Positions 1-6,321 of a stretch of 8,603 nucleotides of DNA are shown piece by piece. The stretch is from Anaerolineae bacterium. GTDB taxonomy: Bacteria; Chloroflexota; Anaerolineae; JAADDB01. A program made the position numbers and the translations under genes. The DNA lies in the NCBI GenBank assembly GCA_015486895.1, contig WFQT01000046.1, positions 1 through 8,603 of the forward strand. The letters run 5' to 3'. The first letter of the stretch is position 1. The number at the start of each line of letters is the position of its first letter. The notes under the pieces were generated by a model. The model worked only from the letters and a program-made list of their open reading frames with translations, did no database searches and was not told the origin of the DNA.

Positions 1-146
1 CGCTGGTAGAGAAAGCCTATGAAAAAGGTCTTTCTGTCTCTGACAAAGAGATGGCTTTGTTAATGATCGAAAAACACGCTACTTGCCCTTCGTGGAACTA
101 CACGATTCGGCCAAGAAAAAAGGAAGGTAATTTTTAGACGGTCACT
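1..146 (+). mobile_element. 3' end of left ISAzo13-type insertion sequence (partial)
   Basis: This is the transposase-distal end of an IS whose other end lies left of the window. It is identical, in inverted orientation, to 6554-6699 over 146 bases, which I compared base by base. Identity stops at 146/6554: beyond it the left copy reads AAGCCTG and the right copy, on the same IS strand, reads TAATGG, so the element ends at or within a few bases before 146. Terminal bases read inward are GTGACCGTCTAAAAATTACC. The element points toward the operon, so transposase transcripts could read into gene 1, which starts 33 bases later. Confidence 0.9.
3..137 (+). CDS. ISAzo13-family transposase, C-terminal end (partial)
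   Basis: The reading frame enters from the left edge and encodes the last 44 residues of a DDE transposase, ending in TAG at 135-137. It includes the WNYTIRP motif near the C-terminus that is typical of ISAzo13-family transposases. The same residues occur at the end of the right-hand copy (6563-7833, reverse strand). Whether this copy is intact upstream cannot be seen. The catalytic residues lie outside the window. Confidence 0.85.
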   Translation: MVEKAYEKGLSVSDKEMALLMIEKHATCPSWNYTIRPRKKEGNF

Positions 147-178
147 AAGCCTGTAAACTAAAGAAAGGAGTAAGAACA

Positions 179-850
179 ATGACAAAGTTAAGATTTCGGC
201 TTGACCCAACTGGTTTTCCAATGGTATGGGTTGATGCTATTGATGCCTACCTGCATTGGATTCCCGCCACAAAGATTCAATTTGAATACTTTTTATGTGC
301 CGCCCCCGATAGCTATTTTGATGCTACATGGTACGATCGAATTCTTCATCTTAACCCACGGGTTACTCCCAGTGGCATCCGAGCCAACAATTACTGGAAA
401 GCTTTTCTTAGCGGCATCAAGCCTAGCGAAGTACAGCGTTTTGCTCGGTGGTGCGGAGAAGGTTACACCATACCCTCGTTGCAGGATTGGTTCACAGCTT
501 ATCAAAGTCTTAAGTCTTTGCCTCCTGAAGAATCGGCCATTGATAATATGGGAGACCTTCGCGAGCGTGTACACTCCTTGTTAACACGATTAGATTCAGC
601 CTCTCAAGCAGCTCTGAGGGATGTTGGTTATGAACGAACTTTGGCTGATCAAATGTTAATGCGAATGGGAGTTATTGAGTGGGTAGAGTCCAACAATCAG
701 CGTTATCAGTGGGGAGGGATGGGTGAAACATATCCCAAGTTCCATGGGAGCCTTTTTACTCCCGACCACGGTCAAGCAAGTATACCAAACAAACCAGAAG
801 AGGATATTTTATTTTACTATGGATTTCGACTAATTTGGAGGCCTACATGA
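179..850 (+). CDS. FGE/SUMF1-like fold protein, probably non-catalytic; first gene of the GTPase operon
   Basis: A 223-residue protein that I read as a compact formylglycine-generating-enzyme (FGE-sulfatase) domain. Hallmarks seen in order: GFPMVWV near residues 12-18 (compare the family's F.MG.. opening), IPSLQDWFTAY near 97-107 (compare LPTEAEWEYA), MGVIEWVE at 163-170 (compare GNVWEWV), and GFRLIWRP at 215-222 (compare the GFR-type C-terminus). Only two cysteines occur (FLC and RWC, both in the N-terminal half); the C-terminal cysteine pair that binds copper in true FGEs is not visible, so oxidase activity is unlikely. A ligand-binding or scaffold role is inference. AAGAAAGGAG ends 8 bases before the ATG. 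The stop codon overlaps the next start as ATGA (847-850). The IS end at 146 leaves no room for a native promoter just upstream. Fold assignment is moderately sure. Confidence 0.65.
   Translation: MTKLRFRLDPTGFPMVWVDAIDAYLHWIPATKIQFEYFLCAAPDSYFDATWYDRILHLNPRVTPSGIRANNYWKAFLSGIKPSEVQRFARWCGEGYTIPSLQDWFTAYQSLKSLPPEESAIDNMGDLRERVHSLLTRLDSASQAALRDVGYERTLADQMLMRMGVIEWVESNNQRYQWGGMGETYPKFHGSLFTPDHGQASIPNKPEEDILFYYGFRLIWRPT
837..850 (+). promoter_or_regulatory. Shine-Dalgarno and ATGA stop/start overlap coupling genes 1 and 2
   Basis: GGAGG at 837-841 lies 5 bases before the ATG at 847, and that ATG overlaps the TGA of gene 1 (848-850). This favours the ATG at 847 over the in-frame TTG at 835 and suggests translational coupling of the FGE-like and GAP1-like proteins. 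Confidence 0.85.
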
Positions 851-2472
851 GTACCATTCGTGCGGCGCAACTTGTTTACTCACGAGTTGAGCCTCCATAC
901 TCTCCAGAGCGCAAAAGCGGTTTCCAGACAGTTTATAGGAGCAGAACTCTGTCTGATACTGTGGTACGCGCAATTGAAGAATATGTTCAGTGTTATCGCC
1001 CTAACAGCTCTTTAACTCGCCTGCAGTTCTTTCAACTCAAAAACGGAGATGTGGTATTATCAAGCACTATACGAGTTGCTCCTCATTTAGAGATTGTAGA
1101 TAAGGAAGGACGTCATGGCGCTTTTATAGCGCATTGCCTAGTTTTGACTCAATCCGAGTTCGCAAAAGTCGACTATTACCCTTTCGCAATTTTCGAGCGA
1201 TACAGCTTTTTGGATGATCCAGAAAATATGATACATACTCTTGGGCGGGCAACAGGGGTTGCGCCATTAGTGGAAATTGAAACTGAACGACCATATTATA
1301 GTCCGTACTCTAATTGGTCTGGCGTTGAGGCTCTCAAGTTAGTATCCCTCGCGTTGCAGGCAGATGCTCTAACAAAAAATGGGCGATCTGTACTCTTGGT
1401 AGGTGGAAGCGAGCACATCAACGAGGCGTTAAAAACGGCATTTTTTCTTACTCCAAAATCAAAGCGTCTAGCGTGCAGTTTCGATACCTACATAGAGCGA
1501 TGCCCCACCAAACGAGGGTTATACTGGGCTGTTGGAGCAACAACAAGTCAGAGGGGTAGCTCGTACATTCCGGTCAACGCCACCCAAAGACGAGTGACTG
1601 GACGAATAGCTGATCTCAAGGCAAACGATTTGTACTTGGTGTGGTTGAATTACGCTATCTCGCAAGGTAATCTTGACCAAGCTATGAAAAAGGCTTTCAC
1701 AATTCAGAGCTTGGTATCTGCTTTTGACCATCGTCAGAAACTTCAGGTTGATGAACTCGACGAAGATGCTTGCCAAGAATTTACGAGTTTGAATGAGAAG
1801 TTGGTTTGGCGAAGAGTAGCTATGCTCATTGCTGGTTTGGTAGGGAAAGATTTGGCTGAGTCTTTAACCGGTTACCTACGTCAAACCGTTGATGAAATTG
1901 ATGTGCGGTATTTGCTGAGTGCGGCATCTGTGCAAAGTCTAAAGGCGAGTTACTTAAGTGGAATTGCCGCGAGATGGATACTTAAACATTGTCCCAGTTT
2001 GTCGCCCCGAGACCTAAAAAGTCTTCAAAATCTTGCTTGGCAGGGAAACGATATGCGGTTATTGTACTTGTCTTCGGTGCTTAGGAAAAAGGTAGATACT
2101 AAGACTCGTGATAAAGCTCTCGAACACATGAACCCGAAGACTTTTCGAGACACTTTAGAGCTGCTAATGGAACCGATTGCGCCAGCAAATCTTGTAACAC
2201 CCAACTATCTCTCTATCTTGTTATCAGATGGACGACTACAAAATATGACCAGTGAACAGTTTGTAGATCTGGTGCAAGGCATACTGAAAATAGGAGCGGA
2301 AGACCAATTAGATGCACTTACTGGACATGTTATGTTGTTAGACAATGATAGTCTACACCAGATAGAAAAATCGATTAAGAAAAGACCCAATACTAGCTCG
2401 GGATTCAAACAAGCTGTGATAACTCGACGAGAAGAACTAGGACGCAGAGTGCGCCGCCTTGGATTATTCTAA
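847..2472 (+). CDS. GAP1-family GTPase-associated protein
   Basis: A 541-residue protein that fits 'GTPase-associated protein 1', with an N-terminal domain most like the type-2 (GAP1-N2) form. Visible hallmarks are QLVYSR at residues 8-13, GFQTVYRSRTLS near 25-36, and GRHGAFIAHCLVL at 88-100, matching the family's 'GR.gn..aH.lv' pattern. The rest is mainly helical with no transmembrane segment, signal peptide or nucleotide-binding loop, so it is probably cytosolic. In known neighbourhoods GAP1 accompanies a GTPase, here the gene at 4464, and is presumed to control or receive its signal; no biochemical activity is established to my knowledge. The stop TAA (2470-2472) directly abuts an IS701-like end starting at 2473, so the last codons may have been altered by insertion, although the basic C-terminus ending in RRLGLF looks natural. 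The family call comes from memory of the domain. Confidence 0.7.
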   Translation: MSTIRAAQLVYSRVEPPYSPERKSGFQTVYRSRTLSDTVVRAIEEYVQCYRPNSSLTRLQFFQLKNGDVVLSSTIRVAPHLEIVDKEGRHGAFIAHCLVLTQSEFAKVDYYPFAIFERYSFLDDPENMIHTLGRATGVAPLVEIETERPYYSPYSNWSGVEALKLVSLALQADALTKNGRSVLLVGGSEHINEALKTAFFLTPKSKRLACSFDTYIERCPTKRGLYWAVGATTSQRGSSYIPVNATQRRVTGRIADLKANDLYLVWLNYAISQGNLDQAMKKAFTIQSLVSAFDHRQKLQVDELDEDACQEFTSLNEKLVWRRVAMLIAGLVGKDLAESLTGYLRQTVDEIDVRYLLSAASVQSLKASYLSGIAARWILKHCPSLSPRDLKSLQNLAWQGNDMRLLYLSSVLRKKVDTKTRDKALEHMNPKTFRDTLELLMEPIAPANLVTPNYLSILLSDGRLQNMTSEQFVDLVQGILKIGAEDQLDALTGHVMLLDNDSLHQIEKSIKKRPNTSSGFKQAVITRREELGRRVRRLGLF

Positions 2473-2546
2473 CTGGACATTGGCGAAAAAGCCCTTTAAC
2501 AACACAAAAAGCCGCGATAATCCGTCGGCTCCTTATTGGCCAGATA
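2473..2546 (-). mobile_element. IS701-like element, 3' terminal remnant
   Basis: It begins with CTGGACATTGGCGAAAAA, which matches the 5' termini at 4009 and 4419 (reverse strand) at nearly every position, so it is the opposite inverted-repeat end of the same IS family. The remaining 55 or so bases encode nothing recognisable. The adjoining IS3 element starts at 2547, so the transposase body that should sit between this end and the 5' part at 3914-4009 is gone. Confidence 0.65.
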
Positions 2547-2586
2547 TGTATTGCTTCAGACGGAATTGGAAAAAAGCCTCCTGTGA
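2547..2586 (+). repeat. Left terminal inverted repeat of the IS3 element
   Basis: It pairs with 3874-3913 at 29 of 40 positions and starts with TGTATTG. Conserved blocks are separated by short variable stretches in register, with no gaps needed. Confidence 0.8.
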
Positions 2587-2616
2587 GTTAGTGTATAGAG
2601 GATGGAGGTGAAGGCG

Positions 2617-2976
2617 ATGAAAAAGCGCAAGCAGTACACGGGGGAGGAGAAGATAGCTATCCTGCGCAAGCATCTGCTGGAAGGGGTATCGGTAGCGGAT
2701 GTGTGCGATGAATATGGACTCCAGCCAACGGTCTTTTATCGTTGGCAGAAACAACTCTTCGAGCAAGGGGCAGTGGCGTTCCGCCGGCTAAACGACGTGG
2801 AGACAAGGAAGCTACGACGGCAAGTGGAGCGGCTGGAGGAGAAGCTGGGCAAGAAAGATGAGGTGCTGGGCGAGTTGATGGAAGAGTACGTGGCGTTAAA
2901 AGTGGGCGCAGAAAAGCGGCATAGGCGTCGGGCAGATGCTCGAATGGCTGGGGGTCAGGGCAAGCAAGTACTATGA
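2617..2976 (+). CDS. IS3-family transposase OrfA (helix-turn-helix), altered C-terminus
   Basis: A 119-residue protein with an IS3-type helix-turn-helix (YTGEEKIAILRKHLLEG, then SVADVCDEYGLQPTVFYRWQ) followed by a coiled-coil/leucine-zipper stretch (TRKLRRQVERLEEKLG, VLGELMEEYVAL). Start choice: GGAGGTG at 2604-2610 sits 6 bases before the ATG at 2617, better than the upstream in-frame ATG at 2602, which has no ribosome site. After YVALK the sequence turns into an arginine-rich tail (RHRRRADARMAGG) that is an out-of-frame reading of OrfB coding sequence, so the natural OrfA end and stop appear to have been lost by a small deletion. It binds IS ends and in active elements fuses to OrfB by -1 frameshifting. 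Here OrfB lies in the +1 frame, so normal fusion looks impossible. Confidence 0.8.
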   Translation: MKKRKQYTGEEKIAILRKHLLEGVSVADVCDEYGLQPTVFYRWQKQLFEQGAVAFRRLNDVETRKLRRQVERLEEKLGKKDEVLGELMEEYVALKVGAEKRHRRRADARMAGGQGKQVL

Positions 2977-3865
2977 CTGGAAGCGACGGTACGGGCAAGA
3001 GAATCGCCATAATGCCTCGACTCCGCGCACGTTCTGGCTGGAAGATTGGGAGAAGGAGGCCATCGTCGCGTTCTATGCCCAACATCCGGGCGAGGGTTAC
3101 CGTCGCCTGTCCTATATGATGCTTGATGCGAATGTGGCATCGGCAAGTACAAGCAGTGTATATCGGGTGCTAAAGAGAGCCGGAGTGCTGAAAAAGTGGG
3201 GCAAAACCACGTCCAGGAAGGGAAAAGGGTTCCATCAGCCGCAGAAACCGCACCAACACTGGCACATCGACATTGCTTACATCAACATCAGCGGCACTTT
3301 CTACTACCTGTGCAGCGTGCTGGATGGATACAGCCGCTATGTAGTTCACTGGGAGATCAGGGAATCGATGACAGAAGCGGATATGGAAATCATCCTTGAA
3401 CGGGCGCGGGAAAAGTATCCTGATGCGACGCCCAGGATCATCTCTGACAACGGCCCGCAGTTCGTAGCCAAGAGCTTCAAAGAGTACATTCGCTTCTGCG
3501 GTATGACACACGTACGGACAGCGCCATTCTATCCGCAAAGCAATGGCAAGATCGAACGGTGGCACAAATCACTCAAGACAGAGTGTATCAGACCCAAGAC
3601 ACCACTTTCATTGGGGGATGCCAGGAGAATTGTTGCTGAGTTTGTAAGGTGCTATAATACCGAGCGACTGCACAGCGCAGTTGGCTATGTGACGCCCAAG
3701 GACAAGCTGGAAGGACGAGAGGCGGCCATCTTTGCTGAGCGCAAACGCAAGTTGGATGCAGCTCGCAGGCGACGGGCTTGGCGTCGGCAGCGAACCGATC
3801 CCGCGCCGGTCCCGGTCATACGCCACTCCGCATCCTCAAGTATGGGGGTGGCGTATGCAGGGTAG
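2936..3865 (+). CDS. IS3-family transposase OrfB (DDE integrase core), N-terminally trimmed
   Basis: A 309-residue rve-type DDE catalytic protein. The triad is visible with family spacing: D112 in HWHIDIAY, D171 in IISDNGPQF, and E207 in SNGKIERWH, with 35 residues between the second D and the E. An HTH_21-like region (GYRRLSYMML) precedes it. The frame is open from 2900, and the upstream codons read as WAQKSGIGVGQMLEWLG, so coding similarity begins before the ATG at 2936, but no good start or ribosome site exists there. From memory of close relatives, the full OrfB carries a further 20 or more N-terminal residues, so a deletion at the orfA/orfB border is likely. The catalytic core looks intact; competence to transpose is doubtful. 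Confidence 0.85.
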   Translation: MLEWLGVRASKYYDWKRRYGQENRHNASTPRTFWLEDWEKEAIVAFYAQHPGEGYRRLSYMMLDANVASASTSSVYRVLKRAGVLKKWGKTTSRKGKGFHQPQKPHQHWHIDIAYINISGTFYYLCSVLDGYSRYVVHWEIRESMTEADMEIILERAREKYPDATPRIISDNGPQFVAKSFKEYIRFCGMTHVRTAPFYPQSNGKIERWHKSLKTECIRPKTPLSLGDARRIVAEFVRCYNTERLHSAVGYVTPKDKLEGREAAIFAERKRKLDAARRRRAWRRQRTDPAPVPVIRHSASSSMGVAYAG

Positions 3866-3873
3866 TGTCTTAT

Positions 3874-3913
3874 TCGCACGAGGCAAAATTCCATTTCACG
3901 CTGAACCAATACA
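3874..3913 (-). repeat. Right terminal inverted repeat of the IS3 element
   Basis: It is the reverse-strand partner of 2547-2586, starting TGTATTGG on the reverse strand, and ends in CA at 3912-3913. Bases 3866-3873 between the OrfB stop and this repeat hold nothing recognisable. Confidence 0.8.
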
Positions 3914-4009
3914 AGGATGCCCCCCTGTTGGAACCGGTAGTTTGGCTTTTAGCCATTCTACTCAGGAGGCGCCCTGTGCTCAAGTCTTTCATTTTTCGCC
4001 AGAGTCCAG
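3914..4009 (-). mobile_element. IS701-like copy A: 5' terminus and untranslated leader only
   Basis: On the reverse strand it runs from CTGGACTCTGGCGAAAAA through the conserved leader to the Shine-Dalgarno region, and stops where the IS3 element begins. Compared with the copy at 8212-8307 it is almost identical, and the IS3 lies exactly where the transposase ATG should start (CATCCT is followed by ATG in the other copy). The Shine-Dalgarno has changed from AGGAGG to a run of six G. The copy is joined to copy B at a TTAA, consistent with insertion into B's transposase gene. Confidence 0.75.
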
Positions 4010-4323
4010 TTAATGTAGATGATGTGAAGGACATCGACTCGCTCGGCTTCGGAGACGAGCCAGTTGACTTGGTGAGAGCGCAGAGCGGCTCTTGCGTCGG
4101 AAGCTTGCCAAGGGCTGATGCACAGGAAGTCAGCCATATTGGAGGCGTCTGGAGACTGAACAAACTGCCGTTGCAAAGCGGTCAATGTTTTACGGTCTTC
4201 ACAGACTAAGAGCGCGTCGCTCATATTCAGAATATGGGCATGTTGCGGCTTGCTGAGTGGAATATCAAGCGAGTCTACGAACGTGCGTAGTTTCTCGGAA
4301 TTGTGTAAAATATGGGTGAGCAT
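4010..4323 (-). pseudogene. IS701-like transposase, N-terminal fragment
   Basis: The fragment starts at the ATG complementary to 4321-4323 (MLTHILHNSEKLRTF...) and runs 104 codons to IYIN, where the insertion of copy A cuts it. The open frame then continues for 16 codons of IS-end sequence (WTLAKNERLEHRAPPE) to a TAG at 3958-3960, which is a chance tail. The fragment carries the helical N-terminal region with DRKTLTALQRQF and MADFL.ISPWQ but stops just before the expected first catalytic aspartate, so it is inactive. The family call (IS701/IS4-like DDE) is from memory and moderate. Confidence 0.7.
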
Positions 4324-4324
4324 A

Positions 4325-4384
4325 GAACAACCTCCTGTTGGACCCGGTAGTTTGGCTTTTAGCCATTCTACTCAGGAGGTGTTC
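4325..4384 (-). promoter_or_regulatory. Leader hairpin masking the transposase ribosome site (copy B)
   Basis: The outer arms are GAACAACCTCCTG (4325-4337) and CAGGAGGTGTTC (4373-4384), complementary except for one bulged base. Inside is a second palindrome, GTAG..TGGCT-TTT-AGCCA..CTAC (4347-4371). On the transposase mRNA the right-hand outer arm is the Shine-Dalgarno itself, two nucleotides away from being fully enclosed. The same architecture is at 8252-8300 and, degraded, at 3925-3969. This resembles the protective hairpins known in IS10 and IS50 leaders, which block translation of read-through transcripts. Confidence 0.65.
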
Positions 4385-4463
4385 TGTGTTCAAGTCTCTC
4401 ATTTTTCGCCAGTGTCCAGTTATGGCCAGAGTATCTACTCAATTCACAATCAGGAGGAAAAAC

Positions 4464-5444
4464 ATGCTTTCTTTGTTCAAAAAGCGAATCATTTGCCCGT
4501 ACTGCTTGGCAGAAATACGCGGTCCTAAAACCATAAATCATTGCCCTAAATGCAAGCATGAGTTGCCAATCTTGTACGTAAGTGGGTATGAACAAACTCC
4601 TCCCTTTTTTGCCCAAGTATTTGGATGGTCTCAGGTGGGCAAAACAGTTTTTCTTTCCGCGTTAACGCTTATGTTGGTCAAAATGAGCAACGTATGGCCA
4701 AGATATGCGCCTGCACCAGCAAACGATGAAACGCAACGCAAGATGCGAGAAATCAACGAATACCTCGCCGAGGGAGTAATGCCTCCCATGACAGACCTTG
4801 GCCCCCAGGAGGTATACATTATGATCCTCAAGAATATAGAACGTTGGGGGGGCAGAACGCTGGTGACCCGTGATTGCGCTGGTGAAATTTTCGACACAAT
4901 GAAAGTACCAGTAGAGCAGGCTCCTTACTTGCTCAATGCTCCCACAACTTTTATGCTTATTAGCTTGGTAGATCTGCCGCATTCTAGTGGGAGATCAATA
5001 GATATGTTGATGATGAACTATATTAATACGCTCATGCACAACGGCATTGATCTTAAAAAAGAGAGGCGAAAGGTAATAGTTGTTCTCACAAAAGGAGACA
5101 TCATTCCAGATTTGCCTCCCAATTTGCGCAACTATTTAGTGAATGATCCTCTTTGGGCAGCAGTGAATTCTTCCGGAAGAGTTAAACAAATGGACTCGAT
5201 GGCAATGGCAGAATATCTGGAAACAATGGGGCGGGTGAGTGATTTTATCCGCAATTGGATACAACGTGATGCCTCAGGAAAGAGTTTCGTAAGGTGGGCC
5301 GAAGACAAGAATATTGACTTACGTTTCTCCTTGATTTCTTCTACTGGGGCAGCAGTTAATGCCGATGGTTCTATGCCAGAAAAATTGTCGCCACGGCGGG
5401 TACTTGACCCATATTTCTGGGCGCTCGAACTTCAAAGCCGCTAG
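4464..5444 (+). CDS. DO-GTPase-type GTPase with N-terminal zinc ribbon
   Basis: A 326-residue P-loop GTPase. An N-terminal zinc ribbon has C11, C14, C27 and C30. GTPase motifs: G1 GWSQVGKT at 54-61, G3 DCAGE at 137-141, G4 TKGD at 209-212 and a G5-like SSTGA at 292-296, followed by a C-terminal RRVLDPYFWAL block like the 'P..V.DP..W' ending of double-GTPase (DO-GTPase) proteins. No transmembrane segment is visible. The start is the ATG at 4464, with AGGAGG at 4452-4457; the upstream in-frame extension lies in IS sequence and is not native. It is the presumed NTP-driven switch of the operon, partnered by the GAP1 protein. The second GTPase that often accompanies this family is not in the window. 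Expression may suffer from the 1.95 kb IS nest upstream. GTPase assignment is certain, subfamily likely. Confidence 0.85.
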   Translation: MLSLFKKRIICPYCLAEIRGPKTINHCPKCKHELPILYVSGYEQTPPFFAQVFGWSQVGKTVFLSALTLMLVKMSNVWPRYAPAPANDETQRKMREINEYLAEGVMPPMTDLGPQEVYIMILKNIERWGGRTLVTRDCAGEIFDTMKVPVEQAPYLLNAPTTFMLISLVDLPHSSGRSIDMLMMNYINTLMHNGIDLKKERRKVIVVLTKGDIIPDLPPNLRNYLVNDPLWAAVNSSGRVKQMDSMAMAEYLETMGRVSDFIRNWIQRDASGKSFVRWAEDKNIDLRFSLISSTGAAVNADGSMPEKLSPRRVLDPYFWALELQSR

Positions 5445-5466
5445 AGCTTTTAGACAGAGGTGTTCA

Positions 5467-6228
5467 ATGCAATGTTCTAATTGTGGTACTCAAAACCTTC
5501 CTGATGCTCGTTTTTGTCGTCGATGTGGTCAACCTTTAGTAGCTAGTCTGCCCATAGAGAACGCGCAATCGGTTGATTGGCTACCAGTACCATCCTTAGA
5601 TACTCTGGGAATGCCATCTCAGAATCTGGTGAGCGTCAATGAAGTGGAAGCGAGAGATCAACCTATTTCCCTAGTACCATTATTGCCCTCTGACAAGATA
5701 CAAAGAGCTATAGTACCAATTAGACAGAATTTACCGACCCTACGCCCTGGCTGCGATTATTGCTTTCAGACCACCAACTCCCACGATGAAAATCAGGCGC
5801 GCCGTGCATTGGTGAAATGCAGTCAATGTGGCGCATTATATCATCAGAGATGTTGGGAACAGATAGAAAAGTGTTTGCGTTGTGGTGGTTCTGAGATTGT
5901 ATCTATCGAACTTGCGCCACCTTCACTGTATGCGAGAAACAAAACTAAATCGCTATCAATAACGCCGACGGCAGTTGCTTACTCCCTTGGTGAAGTGGGG
6001 GTTGTTTTGCCCAACTCGGTCATGGAGTTTCTTGGCTGGTATTACAAAACGGTCTCGAATAAAGTTGAAAAGTTCCTTTCCAACATGTCTGACAGCACTC
6101 AAGGCGAGTCTTCGAATTTTATTCGCGGCAATATCCATTTTATTACCCCAATAACAGTATTTGCTATCTCAATAACATTACTGATTATTTCTGTGTGTTT
6201 ATGTGTACTACTGGCGATGATATTCTAA
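5467..6228 (+). CDS. Zinc-ribbon plus RING-like protein with C-terminal membrane anchor
   Basis: A 253-residue protein. Residues 3-20 form a zinc ribbon (C3, C6, C17, C20: CSNCG...FCRRCG). After a linker of about 75 residues comes a binuclear treble-clef/RING-like module with ligands C96, C99, C118, C121, H126, C129, C136 and C139 (C4HC3 order). The last 29 residues (225-253) are strongly hydrophobic and form one transmembrane helix ending at the C-terminus, so it is a tail-anchored protein with the zinc domains probably in the cytoplasm. The start ATG at 5467 is preceded by AGAGG at 5456-5460, and the gap to the GTPase gene is 22 bases. Prokaryotic RING-like domains occur in ubiquitin-like and conflict operons, but no E1/E2/ubiquitin-like partner is present here, so ligase activity is unproven. 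It may be the membrane receptor or output component of the system. Confidence 0.8.
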   Translation: MQCSNCGTQNLPDARFCRRCGQPLVASLPIENAQSVDWLPVPSLDTLGMPSQNLVSVNEVEARDQPISLVPLLPSDKIQRAIVPIRQNLPTLRPGCDYCFQTTNSHDENQARRALVKCSQCGALYHQRCWEQIEKCLRCGGSEIVSIELAPPSLYARNKTKSLSITPTAVAYSLGEVGVVLPNSVMEFLGWYYKTVSNKVEKFLSNMSDSTQGESSNFIRGNIHFITPITVFAISITLLIISVCLCVLLAMIF

Positions 6229-6307
6229 CGCATTGGCAAAGATCGTACTTGTCAATCCTCGACGGGCCAGACTTTGATAGTCTCAAAACCGGACAGCCCT
6301 AATATTT

Positions 6308-6321
6308 GGAGGTAGAGATTG
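6308..6321 (+). promoter_or_regulatory. Ribosome site supporting a TTG start
   Basis: GGAGGT at 6308-6313 lies 5 bases before TTG at 6319. No ATG or GTG in this frame lies between here and the first zinc ligand, so the TTG start is chosen for the second RING-like gene. The 90-base gap before it (6229-6318) holds nothing else I can support. Confidence 0.75.

Larger units (their letters stand above)
2547..3913 (+). mobile_element. IS3-family insertion sequence, 1367 bp
   Basis: Two overlapping transposase frames (orfA, orfB) lie between imperfect 40-base terminal inverted repeats at 2547-2586 and 3874-3913. The repeats match at 29 of 40 positions, including TGTATTG, TTCAG, GAA, TGGAA and GCCTC. 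The ends are TG and CA, as usual in the IS3 family, and the total length is typical. Bases just outside (ATA left, AGG right) do not form a target duplication, which fits an adjacent deletion or rearrangement after insertion. It is visibly richer in G+C than the host operon genes on either side. Confidence 0.85.
2473..4419. mobile_element. Nested IS cluster interrupting the operon
   Basis: This insertion lies between the GAP1-like and GTPase genes. Its outer ends are both IS701-like termini: CTGGACATTGGCGAAAAA at 2473 inward, and CTGGACACTGGCGAAAAA on the reverse strand from 4419 inward. Inside, in order, are a 3' end remnant (2473-2546), an IS3-family element (2547-3913), a 5' end of one IS701-like copy (3914-4009), and a 5' end plus N-terminal coding part of a second copy (4010-4419). 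Flanking bases are CTAA on the left and TTAT on the right, close to but not exact copies of a YTAR-type target. Some DNA has evidently been deleted. Removing the nest would leave about 45 bases between the GAP1 stop and the GTPase start. Confidence 0.8.
4010..4419 (-). mobile_element. IS701-like copy B: 5' terminus, leader and transposase N-terminal part
   Basis: On the reverse strand the terminus CTGGACACTGGCGAAAAA (from 4419 inward) is followed by a conserved hairpin leader, a strong AGGAGG ribosome site and the first 104 codons of a transposase. It is broken at 4009/4010 by the 5' end of copy A. The IS701 assignment rests on the RKTLTALQRQ...MADFL...SPW pattern and on the YTAR-like joint, and is tentative. 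Confidence 0.7.

Noticed and set aside
2657..3085. Long reverse-strand open frame opposite orfA/orfB
   Set aside because: It lies entirely antisense to well-supported IS3 transposase genes and its product is proline/arginine-rich low-complexity; an artefact of GC-rich codons.
3778..4209. Forward open frame of 143 codons spanning the IS3 end and the IS701-like remnants
   Set aside because: It crosses three unrelated element boundaries and is antisense to a recognisable transposase fragment.
4338..4463. N-terminal extension of the GTPase upstream of 4464
   Set aside because: The in-frame ATG at 4338 lies inside the IS701-like leader; the native ribosome site is at 4452-4457 and the zinc ribbon starts right after 4464.
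5359..5466. N-terminal extension of the zinc-ribbon protein overlapping the GTPase gene
   Set aside because: The ATG at 5467 has AGAGG upstream and begins the zinc ribbon at once; the upstream part overlaps the GTPase C-terminus in another frame.
6229..6318. Possible promoter (TTGTCA with a weak downstream AT-rich box) before the second RING-like gene
   Set aside because: Spacing and the -10 match are poor; no more convincing than chance.
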